A stretch of DNA of 64,000 nt, from positions 5,084,001-5,148,000 of the forward strand of contig NZ_RAPV01000001.1 of the NCBI RefSeq assembly GCF_003610295.1, written 5' to 3'. Below are positions 1 through 9,979 of the stretch, in pieces. Under the pieces are notes generated by a model. It had not been told where the DNA came from and searched no databases. It worked only from the letters and a program-made list of their open reading frames with translations. This DNA is from Paraburkholderia sp. BL23I1N1 (GTDB taxonomy: Bacteria; Pseudomonadota; Gammaproteobacteria; Burkholderiales; Burkholderiaceae). A program made the position numbers and the translations under genes. Every line of letters starts with the position of its first letter. Position 1 is the stretch's first letter.

Positions 1-341
1 GCCGAACACCGATATTACAGGACGAAACAGCAACTGGGCGAAGGCGGCGCGGGAGGGAAAAATCGGGTCGCGCGGTAGGGAATCGGCACGTCAAAATGCC
101 CCGTCAGGCACCAAAATAGAACAAACAAAAAGGAAAACTTGCGCAGCGGCCGAACTCGTCTACAGTGAATCCAATCACCTCGCGGGTCGCGAAGTATGGC
201 GTATTCGCAACTGTGAAGTGACGGACCCGCGCCATCAGCATTCGACAAGGAGGAAAAAGCGCTGCCGGAGCGACCAGACTCAACCAGCGTGCGCAGTACC
301 AATCGACTCATGCGCAGCACCCAACCTTTCAGGTGAATCCC
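1..341. other. no gene recognised
   Basis: Left edge of the window. I see no convincing coding region or RNA gene on either strand. The only regulatory signal I can support is the ribosome binding site AGGTGA just before the gene at 342. Confidence 0.5.
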
Positions 342-632
342 ATGCAGATCCTATTCCCGAACGAAACTCCTGAATATTCAGGTCGCGAACTTACCTTGGC
401 GTTCCCGGCGATGGTGGATGGGGAAAGGGTGGAGTGCATGATCACGGCTGAGGCGCTGGAAGATCATTTCGGCGCCGCCTCGCCACGCCTGGAAGACATG
501 GTCGACGCATTCGACGCGCACCGGGCCCGGATCGAAGCCGCCACGCGGCGTCTGCTATCCGAAACGCGGGCGCAATGTCTGGTACTGCGGAGCGGCTACG
601 TGCGTTTCTACGAAGCGAACTGGCGCAACTGA
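342..632 (+). CDS. DUF1488 family protein
   Basis: Small soluble protein of 96 residues. The pattern of an FPAMVDG strand, a cysteine-containing strand (ECMIT), then EALEDHFGA followed by a long amphipathic helix is what I know from DUF1488, a family of small proteins of unknown function common in Burkholderia. I chose the ATG at 342 because AGGTGA lies six bases upstream; a GTG at 333 is in frame but lies inside that ribosome binding site. It appears monocistronic: the next gene is on the other strand. No function can be assigned. Confidence 0.75.
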   Translation: MQILFPNETPEYSGRELTLAFPAMVDGERVECMITAEALEDHFGAASPRLEDMVDAFDAHRARIEAATRRLLSETRAQCLVLRSGYVRFYEANWRN

Positions 633-716
633 GCGAACTTGCGCCGCACGGTGGGTTGTTTCATGACGCTGCGCGCGCAAGCGCCAGCGCCTCATGCGCC
701 AAAAAAACGAAACTGA

Positions 717-1247
717 TCAAACCATTCGCCGCAACGTCCGATCCTTCAACACCACGTGATGCGCGATTGCCGCAAGCGCGTGCATGCCGATCACCCAGTA
801 AAACGCATTGCCGAGCCATTCATGCGCTGTCTTGAGTAATGGCCGCGCAATTGGATCCGCGCCAACCAACGTGTAATTGATGTTGATCCAGGCCAGCGTG
901 ACGGGATGCCCACCGGTATTGATCATCAGGATGCCGAGCAGCGGCTGCGCGAAGATGAAGACATAGAGGGCGAGATGAGCGGCGCGCGCCAGAAACGCGA
1001 GCAGCCGGTTGCCTTCGGCTTCCGCGGGCGCGCCGGCCCATAGCCGCCATACCACGCGCAGGACCGCCAATCCCAGCACCAAGGTGCCGGCGCAAAAATG
1101 CACGCTGCTCCAGAACGCCCGGCTGTCAGACCCTTTCGGCCCGCGGATTTCGATTGCCAGATAAGCGAGCGCGATCAGCAGAAAGATCGCCCAGTGGAAG
1201 AAGATGGCGGGCGACGTATAACGGTCTGAGGCGCGGCGGTAGGACAT
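717..1247 (-). CDS. cytochrome b561 family protein
   Basis: Predicted di-haem b-type cytochrome of the inner membrane, 176 residues, with four hydrophobic segments. It starts MSYRRASDRY, then IFFHWAIF carries the first haem-ligand type histidine, with further histidines in the second (SSVHFCAG) and last segments (HALAAIAHHVV). Members move electrons from quinol or superoxide to acceptors; the partner is not visible here. The ATG at 1247 fits the family start; in-frame codons upstream add a non-conserved tail. It is convergent with the DUF1488 gene and appears monocistronic. Confidence 0.88.
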   Translation of the reverse strand: MSYRRASDRYTSPAIFFHWAIFLLIALAYLAIEIRGPKGSDSRAFWSSVHFCAGTLVLGLAVLRVVWRLWAGAPAEAEGNRLLAFLARAAHLALYVFIFAQPLLGILMINTGGHPVTLAWININYTLVGADPIARPLLKTAHEWLGNAFYWVIGMHALAAIAHHVVLKDRTLRRMV

Positions 1248-1395
1248 GCAAGAAACTCCCGTGACCAGCTGGTTGGTTTTTATCAATCATCGGATGATAA
1301 AGGGTGCCCGAGCAGAACGGGTACCTTCAATAAAACGATTGTTGATCCAGACCGAACCGTGGCCAAACACCGCGCCGCCGCGCGGTGCTTCCAGC

Positions 1396-2697
1396 TTATT
1401 CGCTGCCGAGGTAGAAATACCGGAACAGGAAAATCGCCGCGATGATCCACACCACCAGTTTCACTTTGCGCGCCTGGCCGGTCAGCAGTTTCAGGCCGGC
1501 GTACGAGATGAAACCGAATGCGACGCCATTGGCGATCGAGTAGGTGAACGGCATCAGCAGCGCGGTGAGCGCGGCCGGCACGACTTCGGTGGCGTCGTCC
1601 CACGGCAGGTCGAGCATTTCGCGCAGCATCAGGCACGACACGTACAGGAGAGCCGGCGCCGTCGCGTAGCCGGGCACCACGGCCGCCAGCGGCGCGAAAA
1701 ACAGCGCCGCGAGGAACAGCACGGCGACGGTGAGCGCCGTCATACCCGTGCGGCCGCCGGCCTGCACGCCCGACGCGCTTTCGATATACGCCGTGGTCGA
1801 CGAGGTGCCGAGCATCGAGCCGGCCAGAATCGCCGTGCTGTCGGCGAGCAGGGCACGGTTCAACCGGAACATCTTGCCTTCGACCAGCAGCCCGGCGCGA
1901 TTGGCCACGCCCATCAGTGTGCCGGTTGCATCGAACAGTTCGACGAGGAAAAACACGAGGATCACGTTCAGCACGCCGCCCGAGAGCGCGCCGCGAATGT
2001 CGAGCTGGAACAGCGTGGGCGAAATCGACGGCGGCGCGGAGACGATGCCGTGGAACTGATTGCCACCGAAGAAAAAGCTCAGCACCGTCACGCCGACAAT
2101 GCCGATCAGGATCGAACCGCGCACCCGCAGATAGTCGAGCGTGACGATTGCGAAGAAGCCGATCACCGCGAGGATTACATGCGGGTTGTGCAGGTCGCCG
2201 AGCGTGACGAGCGTGGCCGGATTGCCGACCACGATGCCGGCCGACTTCAGCGAAATGATTGCGAGAAACAGGCCGATGCCGCCGGTGATGGCGATACGGA
2301 TCGAATGCGGAATCCCGTTGACGATCACTTCGCGCACGCGAAACAGCGTGACGATCAGGAACAGGCAGCCGGAGATGAACACCGCGCCGAGCGCGGCTTG
2401 CCACGTGAAGCCCATGCCCTTCACGACGGTGTACGCGAAGTACGCGTTCAACCCCATGCCGGGGGCGAGCGCGATCGGATAGTTCGCGTAGAGACCCATG
2501 ATCAGCGAGGCCAGCGCGGCCACGATGCAGGTCGCGACGAACACGGCGTCTTTCGGCATACCGGCGTCGCCGAGAATCGCCGGATTGACGAAGATGATGT
2601 AGGCCATCGTCAGGAAGGTGGTCAGCCCGGCGAGCACTTCGGTACGCAGGTCGGTGCCGGCGGCTTCGAAGCCGAAGTATCGTTTTATCGAGTCCAT
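1396..2697 (-). CDS. NCS2 family purine permease (AzgA/GhxP type)
   Basis: Inner-membrane proton-coupled nucleobase transporter of 433 residues, the usual AzgA-subfamily length, with many hydrophobic segments. The N-terminus (DSIKRYFGFEAAGTDLRTE) and the signature LFDATGTLMGVANRAG, followed by GTSSTTAYIESASG, are typical of adenine/guanine/hypoxanthine permeases of the AdeQ-GhxP-PurP group. I chose the ATG at 2697; the reading frame stays open for about 450 bases upstream but that extension is not transporter-like. The exact purine cannot be decided from sequence. Confidence 0.9.
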   Translation of the reverse strand: MDSIKRYFGFEAAGTDLRTEVLAGLTTFLTMAYIIFVNPAILGDAGMPKDAVFVATCIVAALASLIMGLYANYPIALAPGMGLNAYFAYTVVKGMGFTWQAALGAVFISGCLFLIVTLFRVREVIVNGIPHSIRIAITGGIGLFLAIISLKSAGIVVGNPATLVTLGDLHNPHVILAVIGFFAIVTLDYLRVRGSILIGIVGVTVLSFFFGGNQFHGIVSAPPSISPTLFQLDIRGALSGGVLNVILVFFLVELFDATGTLMGVANRAGLLVEGKMFRLNRALLADSTAILAGSMLGTSSTTAYIESASGVQAGGRTGMTALTVAVLFLAALFFAPLAAVVPGYATAPALLYVSCLMLREMLDLPWDDATEVVPAALTALLMPFTYSIANGVAFGFISYAGLKLLTGQARKVKLVVWIIAAIFLFRYFYLGSE

Positions 2698-3103
2698 GAG
2701 GCGGGTCTCTCGTTGTTCATCTCGTTGTTGGAAAAGCGTTTCTTGTGGTTGATACAGGCCATGCGCAGCAGATAAGCAGGCGGCCATGCCGTCCGGTACG
2801 GCGCCAATGCCCGATGTTCGATGTTCGATGTATCGGGCAGCCCAGCCTACCGGCGGATTGTAATCACGATTGACGGCGGCGAACCAGATTGTGTGGCTGC
2901 GGGCGTGGCCGAAGGGGCGAGATGATACCTTGCCAGCGCGCGGGGTGGCGCGGCAAGCGCATTTGCGATGTTGCGGCGGGGAAGGGGCTTTCTTTCGGGA
3001 GAGGCGGGAATGGACGGTAAGACATGCAAGGCCGGCGTCGTCTGCGATCGGGGTAATCGCGGGCGTCCCGGCCTGCCGTCTCAAGGCGAGGGCGAGGCGC
3101 TGA
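2698..3103. other. intergenic region upstream of purine permease
   Basis: About 400 bases without a convincing gene; open frames here are GC-rich read-through. It must hold the promoter of the permease gene. I could not recognise a purine riboswitch. Confidence 0.5.
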
Positions 3104-3361
3104 TTACTGCGGCATGCTCCCGCTTGCTTGCTGGGCACGCCGTGCGGCAACAATGCGTCCTGCGCGCAGCGCGTTGTCCGGATAGTCGATCCAGTCGAGC
3201 GGATCGTAGCCGGCGGCGCGCCATTCGGCCAGATCGGCCTTCACCTGAGCACGCGTTTTCGGCGCCGAGGGGTCATAAGGACGCGAGGTCTGCGCGAACG
3301 CGGTGCTCATACTCACGGCGGCCAATAGCGCGCCGAGTCCAACTAAAGAAACGATTTTCAT
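3104..3361 (-). CDS. DUF4148 domain exported protein
   Basis: Exported protein of 85 residues. A signal peptide of about 23 residues ends AFA before QTSRPYD, consistent with Sec export to the periplasm. The mature part contains KTRAQVKADLAEWRAAGYDP, the motif of the DUF4148 family, an abundant Burkholderia periplasmic family of unknown function. TAGCTCC and similar purine-rich sequence lies upstream of the start. It stands alone; the gap to the slipin gene downstream is about 140 bases and shows nothing recognisable. Confidence 0.85.
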   Translation of the reverse strand: MKIVSLVGLGALLAAVSMSTAFAQTSRPYDPSAPKTRAQVKADLAEWRAAGYDPLDWIDYPDNALRAGRIVAARRAQQASGSMPQ

Positions 3362-3503
3362 GACTAGCTCCTATGGAGCGGTTGAAAACGACCGTCACAT
3401 TCTAGTTTTCATATGCGTGCCGATTAAGTCGATTGCTGGCAATGCACCGTTTCACCCCGTGATCCAAGGCGGGCCAATGTGAAGCGGCGCGTCCCCCGGT
3501 TCT

Positions 3504-4277
3504 TCAGGAGGCCGACGGCTTGCTGAAGCGGTCCAATACCGCGCTCAGCAGATCGATCGGCAACGGAAACACGATCGTCGAATTCTTGTCGGCGGCGATC
3601 GTCGTGAGGGTTTGCAGGTAACGCAACTGCATGGCTTGCGGTTGCTTCGCGAGCGTCTGGGCCGCTTCCAGCAGATGCTGCGAAGCCTGCAATTCGCCTT
3701 CCGCGTGAATCACCTTGGCGCGCCGTTCGCGCTCGGCTTCGGCCTGGCGGGCGATCGCGCGGATCATCGTTTCGTTGATGTCCACGTGTTTGATCTCGAC
3801 GATCGCCACCTTGATGCCCCACGCGTCGGTCTGCGCATCGAGCACTTTCTGGATATCGGCGTTCAGTTGCTCGCGAGCGGCCAGCAGGTCGTCGAGTTCA
3901 TGCTTGCCGAGTACCGCGCGCAGGGTGGTTTGCGAGAGCTGGCTGGTTGCCTCGAAATAGCGCGCCACCTGGATCACCGCTTTCTCCGGATCGACCACGC
4001 GGAAATACACCACCGCGTTCACCTTGACCGACACGTTGTCGCGTGTAATCACGTCCTGCGGCGGGACGTCGAACACGACGGTGCGCAGATCCATGCGTAC
4101 CACCTGCTGCACGATCGGGATGATCAGGACCAACCCAGGCCCCTTGACCTTCCAGAAGCGCCCGAGCATGAACACCACACCGCGTTCGTACTCGCGAAAA
4201 ATCCGTATCGACGAAGCAATCAGTGCGGCCACCAGCAGAATCAGAATGCTGCTGAAGCCGAATGTGAATCCGATCAT
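3504..4277 (-). CDS. slipin (SPFH/band 7) membrane protein
   Basis: Stomatin-like protein of 257 residues: an N-terminal hydrophobic anchor (about residues 5-25), then the band 7 domain beginning [15 protein letters not shown], with [13 protein letters not shown] and the helical [19 protein letters not shown] region typical of bacterial slipins. Slipins form oligomers in the inner membrane. Its start overlaps the stop of the NfeD-type gene (ATGA at 4274-4277), so the two are translationally coupled; this pairing of slipin with an NfeD protease is conserved in bacteria and archaea, where the protease can cleave the partner's C-terminus. Confidence 0.92.
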   Translation of the reverse strand: MIGFTFGFSSILILLVAALIASSIRIFREYERGVVFMLGRFWKVKGPGLVLIIPIVQQVVRMDLRTVVFDVPPQDVITRDNVSVKVNAVVYFRVVDPEKAVIQVARYFEATSQLSQTTLRAVLGKHELDDLLAAREQLNADIQKVLDAQTDAWGIKVAIVEIKHVDINETMIRAIARQAEAERERRAKVIHAEGELQASQHLLEAAQTLAKQPQAMQLRYLQTLTTIAADKNSTIVFPLPIDLLSAVLDRFSKPSAS

Positions 4278-5920
4278 GAGCGTTCTCCTTGTTGTAGTGC
4301 TTCCGCGGGCACCACGGTCAGCGTCAGTCCGCGCCGCGCGGTAACGCGCACCGCGTGACCGGCCGCGACCGGGGCCGTGCTGGACACCCGCCAGCGTTCA
4401 CCATGCACCTGCGCCCAGCCGGCCAGCATGCCGCCCGCGGCTGCGTCCCCAGGCAACGGGCCGCCCTCCGGCAACAGGCCATCATCGAGCACGACCCCGA
4501 GACTGCCGATCAGCGCTTCCGAACCGGTCACCACGGGCCGGCGCCGCGACCGCAAGACGAGCCTCGATACGCCGAACACAAACACGACGCTGAACACCAC
4601 CACGGCCGCGATCAGGGGCAGCGGAATGCCGTAGCCGGGCACGTCGGTATCGATCAGCATCAGCGCGCCGATCACGAACGCGACCACCCCGCCGAAGCCG
4701 AGCGTGCCGAAAGTCGGCAGAAACGCCTCGCCGATCAGGAAGGCGGTGCCGAGAAAGATCAGACCGAGCCCGACGTAATTGACCGGCAGCATCTGCATCG
4801 CGAAGAGTCCCATCAGCAGACTGATGGCGCCGACTACGCCGGGCAGCACGAAGCCCGGATTGGCGAATTCGAAGAAGAGGCCGTACATGCCGATCATCAG
4901 CAGCATGAGCGCGACGTTCGGATCGGTGATGACCGCGAGGAACTGGCTGCGCCAGTCGGCTTCCAGCGTGACGACCGCTGCGTTGGCGGTGTGGAGTTTG
5001 ACGTCGCCGCGGCTCGTGGCGATCGTGCGGCCGTCCACCTGGCGCAGCAGATCGGGAATGTCGCGCGCATTCAGATCGACCACGTGCTGCGCGAGCGCTT
5101 CGCCGGCCGACAGGCTGACGGCTTCGCGCACAGCGCGCTCGGCCCAGTCGGCGTTGCGCCCACGCATTTGCGCGAGGCCGCGGATATAGGCAGCTGCGTC
5201 GTGGACCTGCTTGCGCATTTCTGTGGATTGGGTGTCGAGCGGAAGGGCAGCGCTGGCTGGGTTCGATGCGTCGGCTGCGTTCGCCGGGTTCGCCGAACCG
5301 GCTGAGGCAGGTGCGCCGGGGCCGTTCTTTTGTGCGCCCGCGCGACTGCCGGCGCCAGCGCCACCTCCACCGCCCGGCAGGCCCGGCATACCGCCGCCGC
5401 CCGCAGGCGGCTCCGCACCGCCGATGCCCATCTGAATCGGCGTCGCCGCGCCGAGATTGGTGCCTGGCGCCATCGCGGCAATATGGCTGGCGTAGACGAT
5501 ATAGGTGCCGGCGCTCGCCGCGCGCGCGCCACTCGGGGCGATATAGGTGGCGACCGGCACCGGTGAGCCGAGAATCGCCTTGATGATCTGCCGCATCGAC
5601 GGATCCAGTCCGCCGGGCGTATCGAGTTGCAGCACGGCGAGTTGCGCGCGGTCGTCGGCGGCGCGCTGCAGGCTGCGCACAATGAAGTCGGCGCTGGCCG
5701 GACCGATCGCGCCGTTCACCGGGATCACGATCACGCTGTTCGGTGTGACGGCGGCTTCGGCGGCCTGAAGCGATGGCGCGTTTTCGCACAACGCGAATCC
5801 AAATGCCAAAAGTACGCCGAACGCGGTCATGCCGCGCATCAACCGGCCCACGCCTGGGCCACGGATAGGCGCAGGGCGCGGACCAGACTGCCGGAACGGG
5901 AGACGCGGATACGGACTCAT
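4274..5920 (-). CDS. NfeD-type membrane-bound ClpP-class serine protease
   Basis: Full-length NfeD protein of 548 residues: N-terminal signal/anchor (about 30-50), a ClpP-like protease domain with [12 protein letters not shown] supplying the nucleophile serine, a low-complexity Gly/Pro/Ala-rich insert around residues 160-225, then [14 protein letters not shown] whose lysine fits the Ser-Lys dyad, four to five membrane segments (about 325-455) and a C-terminal OB-fold NfeD domain. It forms an operon with the slipin gene by a four-base overlap. The start is uncertain: MTAFGV about 30 residues later would place the signal peptide first. The insert is longer than in archaeal homologues. Confidence 0.88.
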   Translation of the reverse strand: MSPYPRLPFRQSGPRPAPIRGPGVGRLMRGMTAFGVLLAFGFALCENAPSLQAAEAAVTPNSVIVIPVNGAIGPASADFIVRSLQRAADDRAQLAVLQLDTPGGLDPSMRQIIKAILGSPVPVATYIAPSGARAASAGTYIVYASHIAAMAPGTNLGAATPIQMGIGGAEPPAGGGGMPGLPGGGGGAGAGSRAGAQKNGPGAPASAGSANPANAADASNPASAALPLDTQSTEMRKQVHDAAAYIRGLAQMRGRNADWAERAVREAVSLSAGEALAQHVVDLNARDIPDLLRQVDGRTIATSRGDVKLHTANAAVVTLEADWRSQFLAVITDPNVALMLLMIGMYGLFFEFANPGFVLPGVVGAISLLMGLFAMQMLPVNYVGLGLIFLGTAFLIGEAFLPTFGTLGFGGVVAFVIGALMLIDTDVPGYGIPLPLIAAVVVFSVVFVFGVSRLVLRSRRRPVVTGSEALIGSLGVVLDDGLLPEGGPLPGDAAAGGMLAGWAQVHGERWRVSSTAPVAAGHAVRVTARRGLTLTVVPAEALQQGERS

Positions 5921-5999
5921 CGCTGACGGCTGCCGCGCCCTGCCGACGGGTATCGGCCGGCGCGGGCCGATACCCCAAAAAGGCTGGCCTGCTCCTTAC

Positions 6000-6009
6000 A
6001 GCTTAGTCC
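6000..6009. repeat. left target site duplication of the IS4-family element
   Basis: AGCTTAGTCC here is repeated exactly at 7461-7470, flanking the element. A 10-bp duplication fits the IS4 subgroup of the IS4 family. Confidence 0.92.
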
Positions 6010-7460
6010 CAATACTGTTAACAAGCTCAAATTTGTGTTAACTTTCAAGCCTCTGAACCAACAAGAAGAGCTTGAAGGATGGCAAGAACGGAAGCAACGC
6101 TGCCAGGCGGGGCGCGGCTCGCGGACTATCTGGCGGTGGGGTATCTGGCGCTGAACTGCTCCCTGGGACAGGTCAAGGAGGCGCTCACGAAGTGCGGCGT
6201 GCAGACGCGCGTGCGCCGCGACATGCCGCGTGAAGTGCTGGTGTATTTCGTGATGGCGATGTGCCTGTATCCGCGCGTGGCCTATGAGGAAGTGTTTCGT
6301 CTGGTGATCGAGGGACTGCGGCGCATCTACGGCGACCAGGTACGCGACGCGCAGGTCAGCAAGGCGGCGATCTCGCAGGGTCGCGCACGCCTGGGATGGC
6401 AGGTGATGCGCGAGCTGTTCGCCCGGCAGGCGGCGCAAACACCCACGAACCGCAGGCGGCGACTATGCGGGCTATCGGGTCATGAGCGTGGACGGCTCCA
6501 CGCTGGATGTGCCCGATGAGAAGGCCAATGCGCAAGCGTTCGGATATGCGCAGGGAGGGCGCGGTGAGGCCGCGTATCCGCAGATTCGCTTCGTAGCGCT
6601 GGCCGAATGTGCGACGCACGCGCTGTGTGAGGTCCAGATGGGCGGGGTATGCGAGCACAGCGAACAGGCGCTCACACGCCAGCTGTTTCCGGCATTCTCG
6701 GACGACATGCTGGTGCTGGCCGATCGCCTGTTCTATGGCTATGACATGTGGCGCGACGCGGTGGCCACCGGAGCGAAGCTGCTGTGGCGCGTGAAGTCGA
6801 ATTTGCGGCTGCCGTGCGAAGTGCCGCTGGCAGATGGTTCGTACCTGAGCACTGTCTATGCCAGTGACACCGACAGGCGACACCAGCGCAACGGCATGCA
6901 GGTGCGGGTCATCGAGTATCGCCTGGAAGGTGTGCCTGATGCCGAGCCGCAGTATCGCCTGATCACCAATCTGCTGGACGCAGCGGTGGCGCCTGCCATA
7001 GAACTCGCGGCGCTGTACCACCGGCGCTGGAAAATAGAAGAGATGTTTGACGAGATCAAGACACATCTGTGCGACGGCAAGAAGGTGCTGCGTAGCAAGA
7101 CGCCTGATCTGGTCCGTCAGGAGTTCTATGCGTTAATGCTTACCCACGCGGCGATCCGTCGACTGATGTATGAGGCTGCCCAGGACAGCGGGCAGCACCC
7201 GGAAGACTTATCGTTCGTTCATGCCGTACGCGTGTTGAACCGACGCCTGCCCGAGGCGGCGGCCGTTCCCCCCTGAGCAGTGGCAAAGTTGGAGGCTCAG
7301 CTTACTGCGGGAAATCGCCAGTGGGCGTGCCGTGCAAAGCCGCGGCAAGCGTAATCCCCGCGGCGTGAAGCGAAAGATGTCGAACTTCCGGATACGCCGA
7401 CGATCGGAGCCGCTGAATCAGCGAATTTCACCGAAAGCGGTCATCAAGTGAACAGTATTG
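6010..7460 (+). mobile_element. IS4-family insertion sequence, 1451 bp
   Basis: Complete element bounded by 13-bp terminal inverted repeats, CAATACTGTTAAC at 6010-6022 and GTGAACAGTATTG at 7448-7460 (one mismatch), and flanked by the exact 10-bp duplication AGCTTAGTCC. It lies between the upstream end of the NfeD gene and the 3' end of the AraC-type gene; that gene's stop codon (TAA, minus strand, 7464-7466) is inside the duplicated target, so its reading frame survived. The intact duplication argues for a fairly recent insertion, although the transposase frame is broken twice. Confidence 0.93.
6079..7451 (+). pseudogene. IS4-family DDE transposase, two frameshifts
   Basis: Three successive frames are needed. 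The first (from ATG 6079) holds the N-terminal domain up to about 6440; the second runs SVDGSTLDVPDE (first catalytic Asp), VLADRLFYGYD (second Asp) and YHRRWKIEEMFDEIK, an exact Y-x2-R-x3-E-x6-K signature of IS4 transposases; the third carries the conserved tail NPRGVKRKMSNF to the stop at 7449-7451. Both shifts are explained by one extra base: one around 6437-6446 and one in the six-C run at 7268-7273. IS4 elements normally have one uninterrupted frame, so I read this as inactivation or sequence error rather than programmed frameshifting. Confidence 0.88.
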
Positions 7461-7470
7461 AGCTTAGTCC
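7461..7470. repeat. right target site duplication of the IS4-family element
   Basis: AGCTTAGTCC, identical to 6000-6009. It overlaps the stop codon of the AraC-type gene on the minus strand. Confidence 0.92.
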
Positions 7471-8528
7471 GATTCCGCGCGATGCGTGAAATCCGCATGG
7501 GCCGGCCGGTAATCGCTCGGCCGCATGCCGGTCCACTTGCGAAACGCGCGATGAAACGCGCTCGGCTCGGCGAAACCCACGGCGTTGGCGATGTCGGCGA
7601 TCGTGCGATCGGTGCCCTGCAGCTCGCCGATGGCAATGTCGCGCCGCAAATCGTCCTTGATCGACTGGTACGTATAGCCTTCGTGTTTCAAACGCCGCCG
7701 CATCGTCGCTTCGGCGACGTGCAGACGCAGCGCCATCTGGTCGGCGGCGGGCCAGCCGGCCATCGGCAGCGCGCGCAGCATCTTGCGCACCCGTGCGGCG
7801 AGCGAGCCAGGATTGCGGTATTTGACGATGAAGCTGCCGGGCGCATCGCGCAGGAACGGCTTCACCGACTGGGTGGTCTGGACCACCGGCAGGTCGAGAA
7901 ACGCCGGCGAGAGATCCACATAGGACTCGGCCTGATCGAACGCCATGTCGTCGCAGAACATCAGGCGGTATTCATGCGCAGCAGGCGGCTCAGCGCAGCG
8001 AAAGCGCGCTTCGAGCAGGGGAATGCGCCGCCCGACCAACCAGCACAACAGGCCGTAGACGAGGATAAAGTAGGTCGCGTAAGCGAACATGGCGGGCAGC
8101 TTCGCCCCTTCGCGTCCGATGTACCGCAGCCGCACGCGCTGCGCATCCGTCTCGATCTGCGCGCCAAGATCGTCCAGCACGAGCCGCATGAAGCCGACCG
8201 CCCGCGCGAGCGCTTGCGCGCCATTACGCGCGGTCAGCGCTGTCCGCGTCATCGCAATGAAGCTGCCGCTTTTCATACGGTGCGAGTCCTGACCGAAGAA
8301 CTCGTCGTCCAGCGCGCGGGCGATGCCGGCCCACAACGCGCCGTACTGCGCCGACGAAACCCGGCTTTTCGGCGACGCCAGCATGGTTGCCGCAATGCCG
8401 GCAGCCTCGGCGAGCGGCAGCGCGTCGAATCCGCGTGCCCGCGCCAACGCCAGGGTTTCCTCGACCATGCTGACGGAAATCGTGCCTCTATCGTTCCTGG
8501 GGTTCTTGAAGGTCTTCATGTTTTTCAT
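7464..8528 (-). CDS. AraC family transcriptional regulator
   Basis: DNA-binding regulator of about 354 residues. The N-terminal 200 residues resemble the AraC arabinose-binding-like domain (EETLALARARGFD, then HSGLIVYG-type LVYGLLCWLVGRRIPL), and the C-terminus has the double helix-turn-helix: LHVAEATMRRRLKHEGY and TIADIANAVGFAEPSAFHRA ahead of KWTGMRPSDYR. It is divergent from the branched-chain degradation operon starting at 8750 and is its likely regulator. The frame is open to 8573, but I prefer MKNMKT at 8528 because a repeated 15-base motif at 8536-8550, also present nearer the operon, would otherwise lie inside the coding region. Confidence 0.88.
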   Translation of the reverse strand: MKNMKTFKNPRNDRGTISVSMVEETLALARARGFDALPLAEAAGIAATMLASPKSRVSSAQYGALWAGIARALDDEFFGQDSHRMKSGSFIAMTRTALTARNGAQALARAVGFMRLVLDDLGAQIETDAQRVRLRYIGREGAKLPAMFAYATYFILVYGLLCWLVGRRIPLLEARFRCAEPPAAHEYRLMFCDDMAFDQAESYVDLSPAFLDLPVVQTTQSVKPFLRDAPGSFIVKYRNPGSLAARVRKMLRALPMAGWPAADQMALRLHVAEATMRRRLKHEGYTYQSIKDDLRRDIAIGELQGTDRTIADIANAVGFAEPSAFHRAFRKWTGMRPSDYRPAHADFTHRAESD

Positions 8529-8535
8529 GGATGTC

Positions 8536-8635
8536 TGGCAAATGCGCTCAACATTTTCCTTCTGGCGAATCACTAAGCCTTTGAAAATGCGGCCTGAATC
8601 GGCTTTGCATGATACCGGTATGGCAAATGCGCTCA
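8536..8635. promoter_or_regulatory. direct repeat TGGCAAATGCGCTCA in divergent promoter region
   Basis: The 15-base sequence TGGCAAATGCGCTCA occurs at 8536-8550 and again at 8621-8635, between the divergent AraC-type gene and the acyl-CoA dehydrogenase gene. AraC-family proteins bind direct repeats of this size as dimers, sometimes looping, so these are candidate operators for autoregulation and operon control. Inference from position and exact repetition only. Confidence 0.55.
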
Positions 8636-8749
8636 GTCAGAATGATCGGGCTGAGCATCGAACCTGTCCAGCGGCTTCCCTACACTTGGCCTGAACCGAT
8701 CGCGGATCGCCTCGCCGCCGCGACTCGATGCACATAACAGGATTGAGCC

Positions 8750-9883
8750 ATGGACAGCTTCTACACCGACGAACAGCGGATGATCCGCGACGCCGCCCGC
8801 GACTTCGCCACGGAGCGCCTCGCGCCGCACGCCGGCCAGTGGGATCGCGACGCGAAGCTGCCGGCGGAAGTCGTGACGCAAATGGGCGAGCTGGGTTTTC
8901 TCGGCATGATCGTGCCGTCCGAGTGGGGCGGCTCCTATACAGACTACGTCGCCTATGCGCTCGCCCTCGAAGAGATCGCCGCGGGCTGCGCCGCCTGCGC
9001 CACGGTGATGAGCGTGCACAACTCGGTCGGCTGCGGGCCGATTCTGAACTTCGGCACGGACGCGCAAAAGGATCGTTATCTGCAAGATCTCGCCACAGGC
9101 CGTCGCATCGGCGCGTTCTGTCTGACCGAGCCGCAAGCCGGCTCCGAGGCGAACAATCTGCGCACCCGCGCCGTGCTGCGAGACGGCAAATGGATTCTCA
9201 ACGGCAACAAGCAGTTCGTGACCAACGGCGCGCGCGCCAACATCGCGATCGTGTTCGCCGTTACCGATCCTGACCGCGGCAAACGTGGCCTGTCGGCCTT
9301 CATCGTGCCGACCGACACGGCGGGCTTCAACGTCGGTAGACCTGAGCACAAGCTCGGCATTCGCGCATCGGACACCTGTCCCATCTCATTCGACGATTGC
9401 GCCGTGCCCGAAGCCAATCTGCTCGGCGAACCGGGCGAAGGCCTGCGCATCGCGTTGTCGAATCTCGAGGGCGGCCGCATCGGTATTGCCGCGCAGGCGG
9501 TCGGCATCGCGCGAGCCGCCTTCGATGCCGCGCGCCTCTATGCGAACGAACGCATCCAGTTCGGCAAGGCGCTGAAGGATCACCAGACCATCGCCAACAT
9601 GCTCGCCGACATGGCGACCCGCCTGAACGCGGCGCGCCTGCTCGTGCATCACGCGGCGCGGCTGCGCTCGGCGGGCAAGCCGTGTTTGTCCGAAGCCTCG
9701 CAAGCCAAGCTGTTTGCGTCGGAACTTGCCGAGGAAATTTGCTCGAATGCGATCCAGATTCACGGGGGCTATGGTTATCTCGAGGACTACGCGGTGGAAC
9801 GGCACTATCGCGACGCCCGCATCACGCAGATTTACGAAGGAACCAGCGAGGTACAGCGGATGGTTATCGCACGCCATGTTTAA
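8750..9883 (+). CDS. acyl-CoA dehydrogenase (isobutyryl-CoA dehydrogenase type)
   Basis: FAD enzyme of 377 residues that oxidises an acyl-CoA to the 2-enoyl-CoA, passing electrons to ETF. Seen: the FAD motif [13 protein letters not shown], then the C-terminal helical domain with [20 protein letters not shown] and YEGTSEVQ, whose glutamate is in the catalytic-base position of the short-chain family. As first gene of an operon with mmsA, mmsB and 3-hydroxyisobutyryl-CoA hydrolase, isobutyryl-CoA (valine degradation) is the most likely substrate; 2-methylbutyryl-CoA cannot be excluded. GAGCC just before the ATG is a weak ribosome binding site. Confidence 0.88.
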   Translation: MDSFYTDEQRMIRDAARDFATERLAPHAGQWDRDAKLPAEVVTQMGELGFLGMIVPSEWGGSYTDYVAYALALEEIAAGCAACATVMSVHNSVGCGPILNFGTDAQKDRYLQDLATGRRIGAFCLTEPQAGSEANNLRTRAVLRDGKWILNGNKQFVTNGARANIAIVFAVTDPDRGKRGLSAFIVPTDTAGFNVGRPEHKLGIRASDTCPISFDDCAVPEANLLGEPGEGLRIALSNLEGGRIGIAAQAVGIARAAFDAARLYANERIQFGKALKDHQTIANMLADMATRLNAARLLVHHAARLRSAGKPCLSEASQAKLFASELAEEICSNAIQIHGGYGYLEDYAVERHYRDARITQIYEGTSEVQRMVIARHV

Positions 9884-9979
9884 ACGCAAATTAGGCGGCG
9901 TTTGAGCGCAAAATAGCCTGCCGGTAATGCAAAACAGAGGCAAAAAACAGAGCGCGTACCGCGCCACTTGGAGACGACG

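Noticed and set aside
1246..2775. 509-codon plus-strand open frame over the purine permease gene
   Set aside because: Antisense of a clear NCS2 permease; the product is rich in Arg, His, Asp and Glu with no domain, typical of the shadow of a GC-rich membrane protein gene.
6079..7451. Programmed frameshifting in the IS4-family transposase
   Set aside because: IS4 transposases are normally single-frame; two shifts of the same sense, one in a C run, fit base insertions better.
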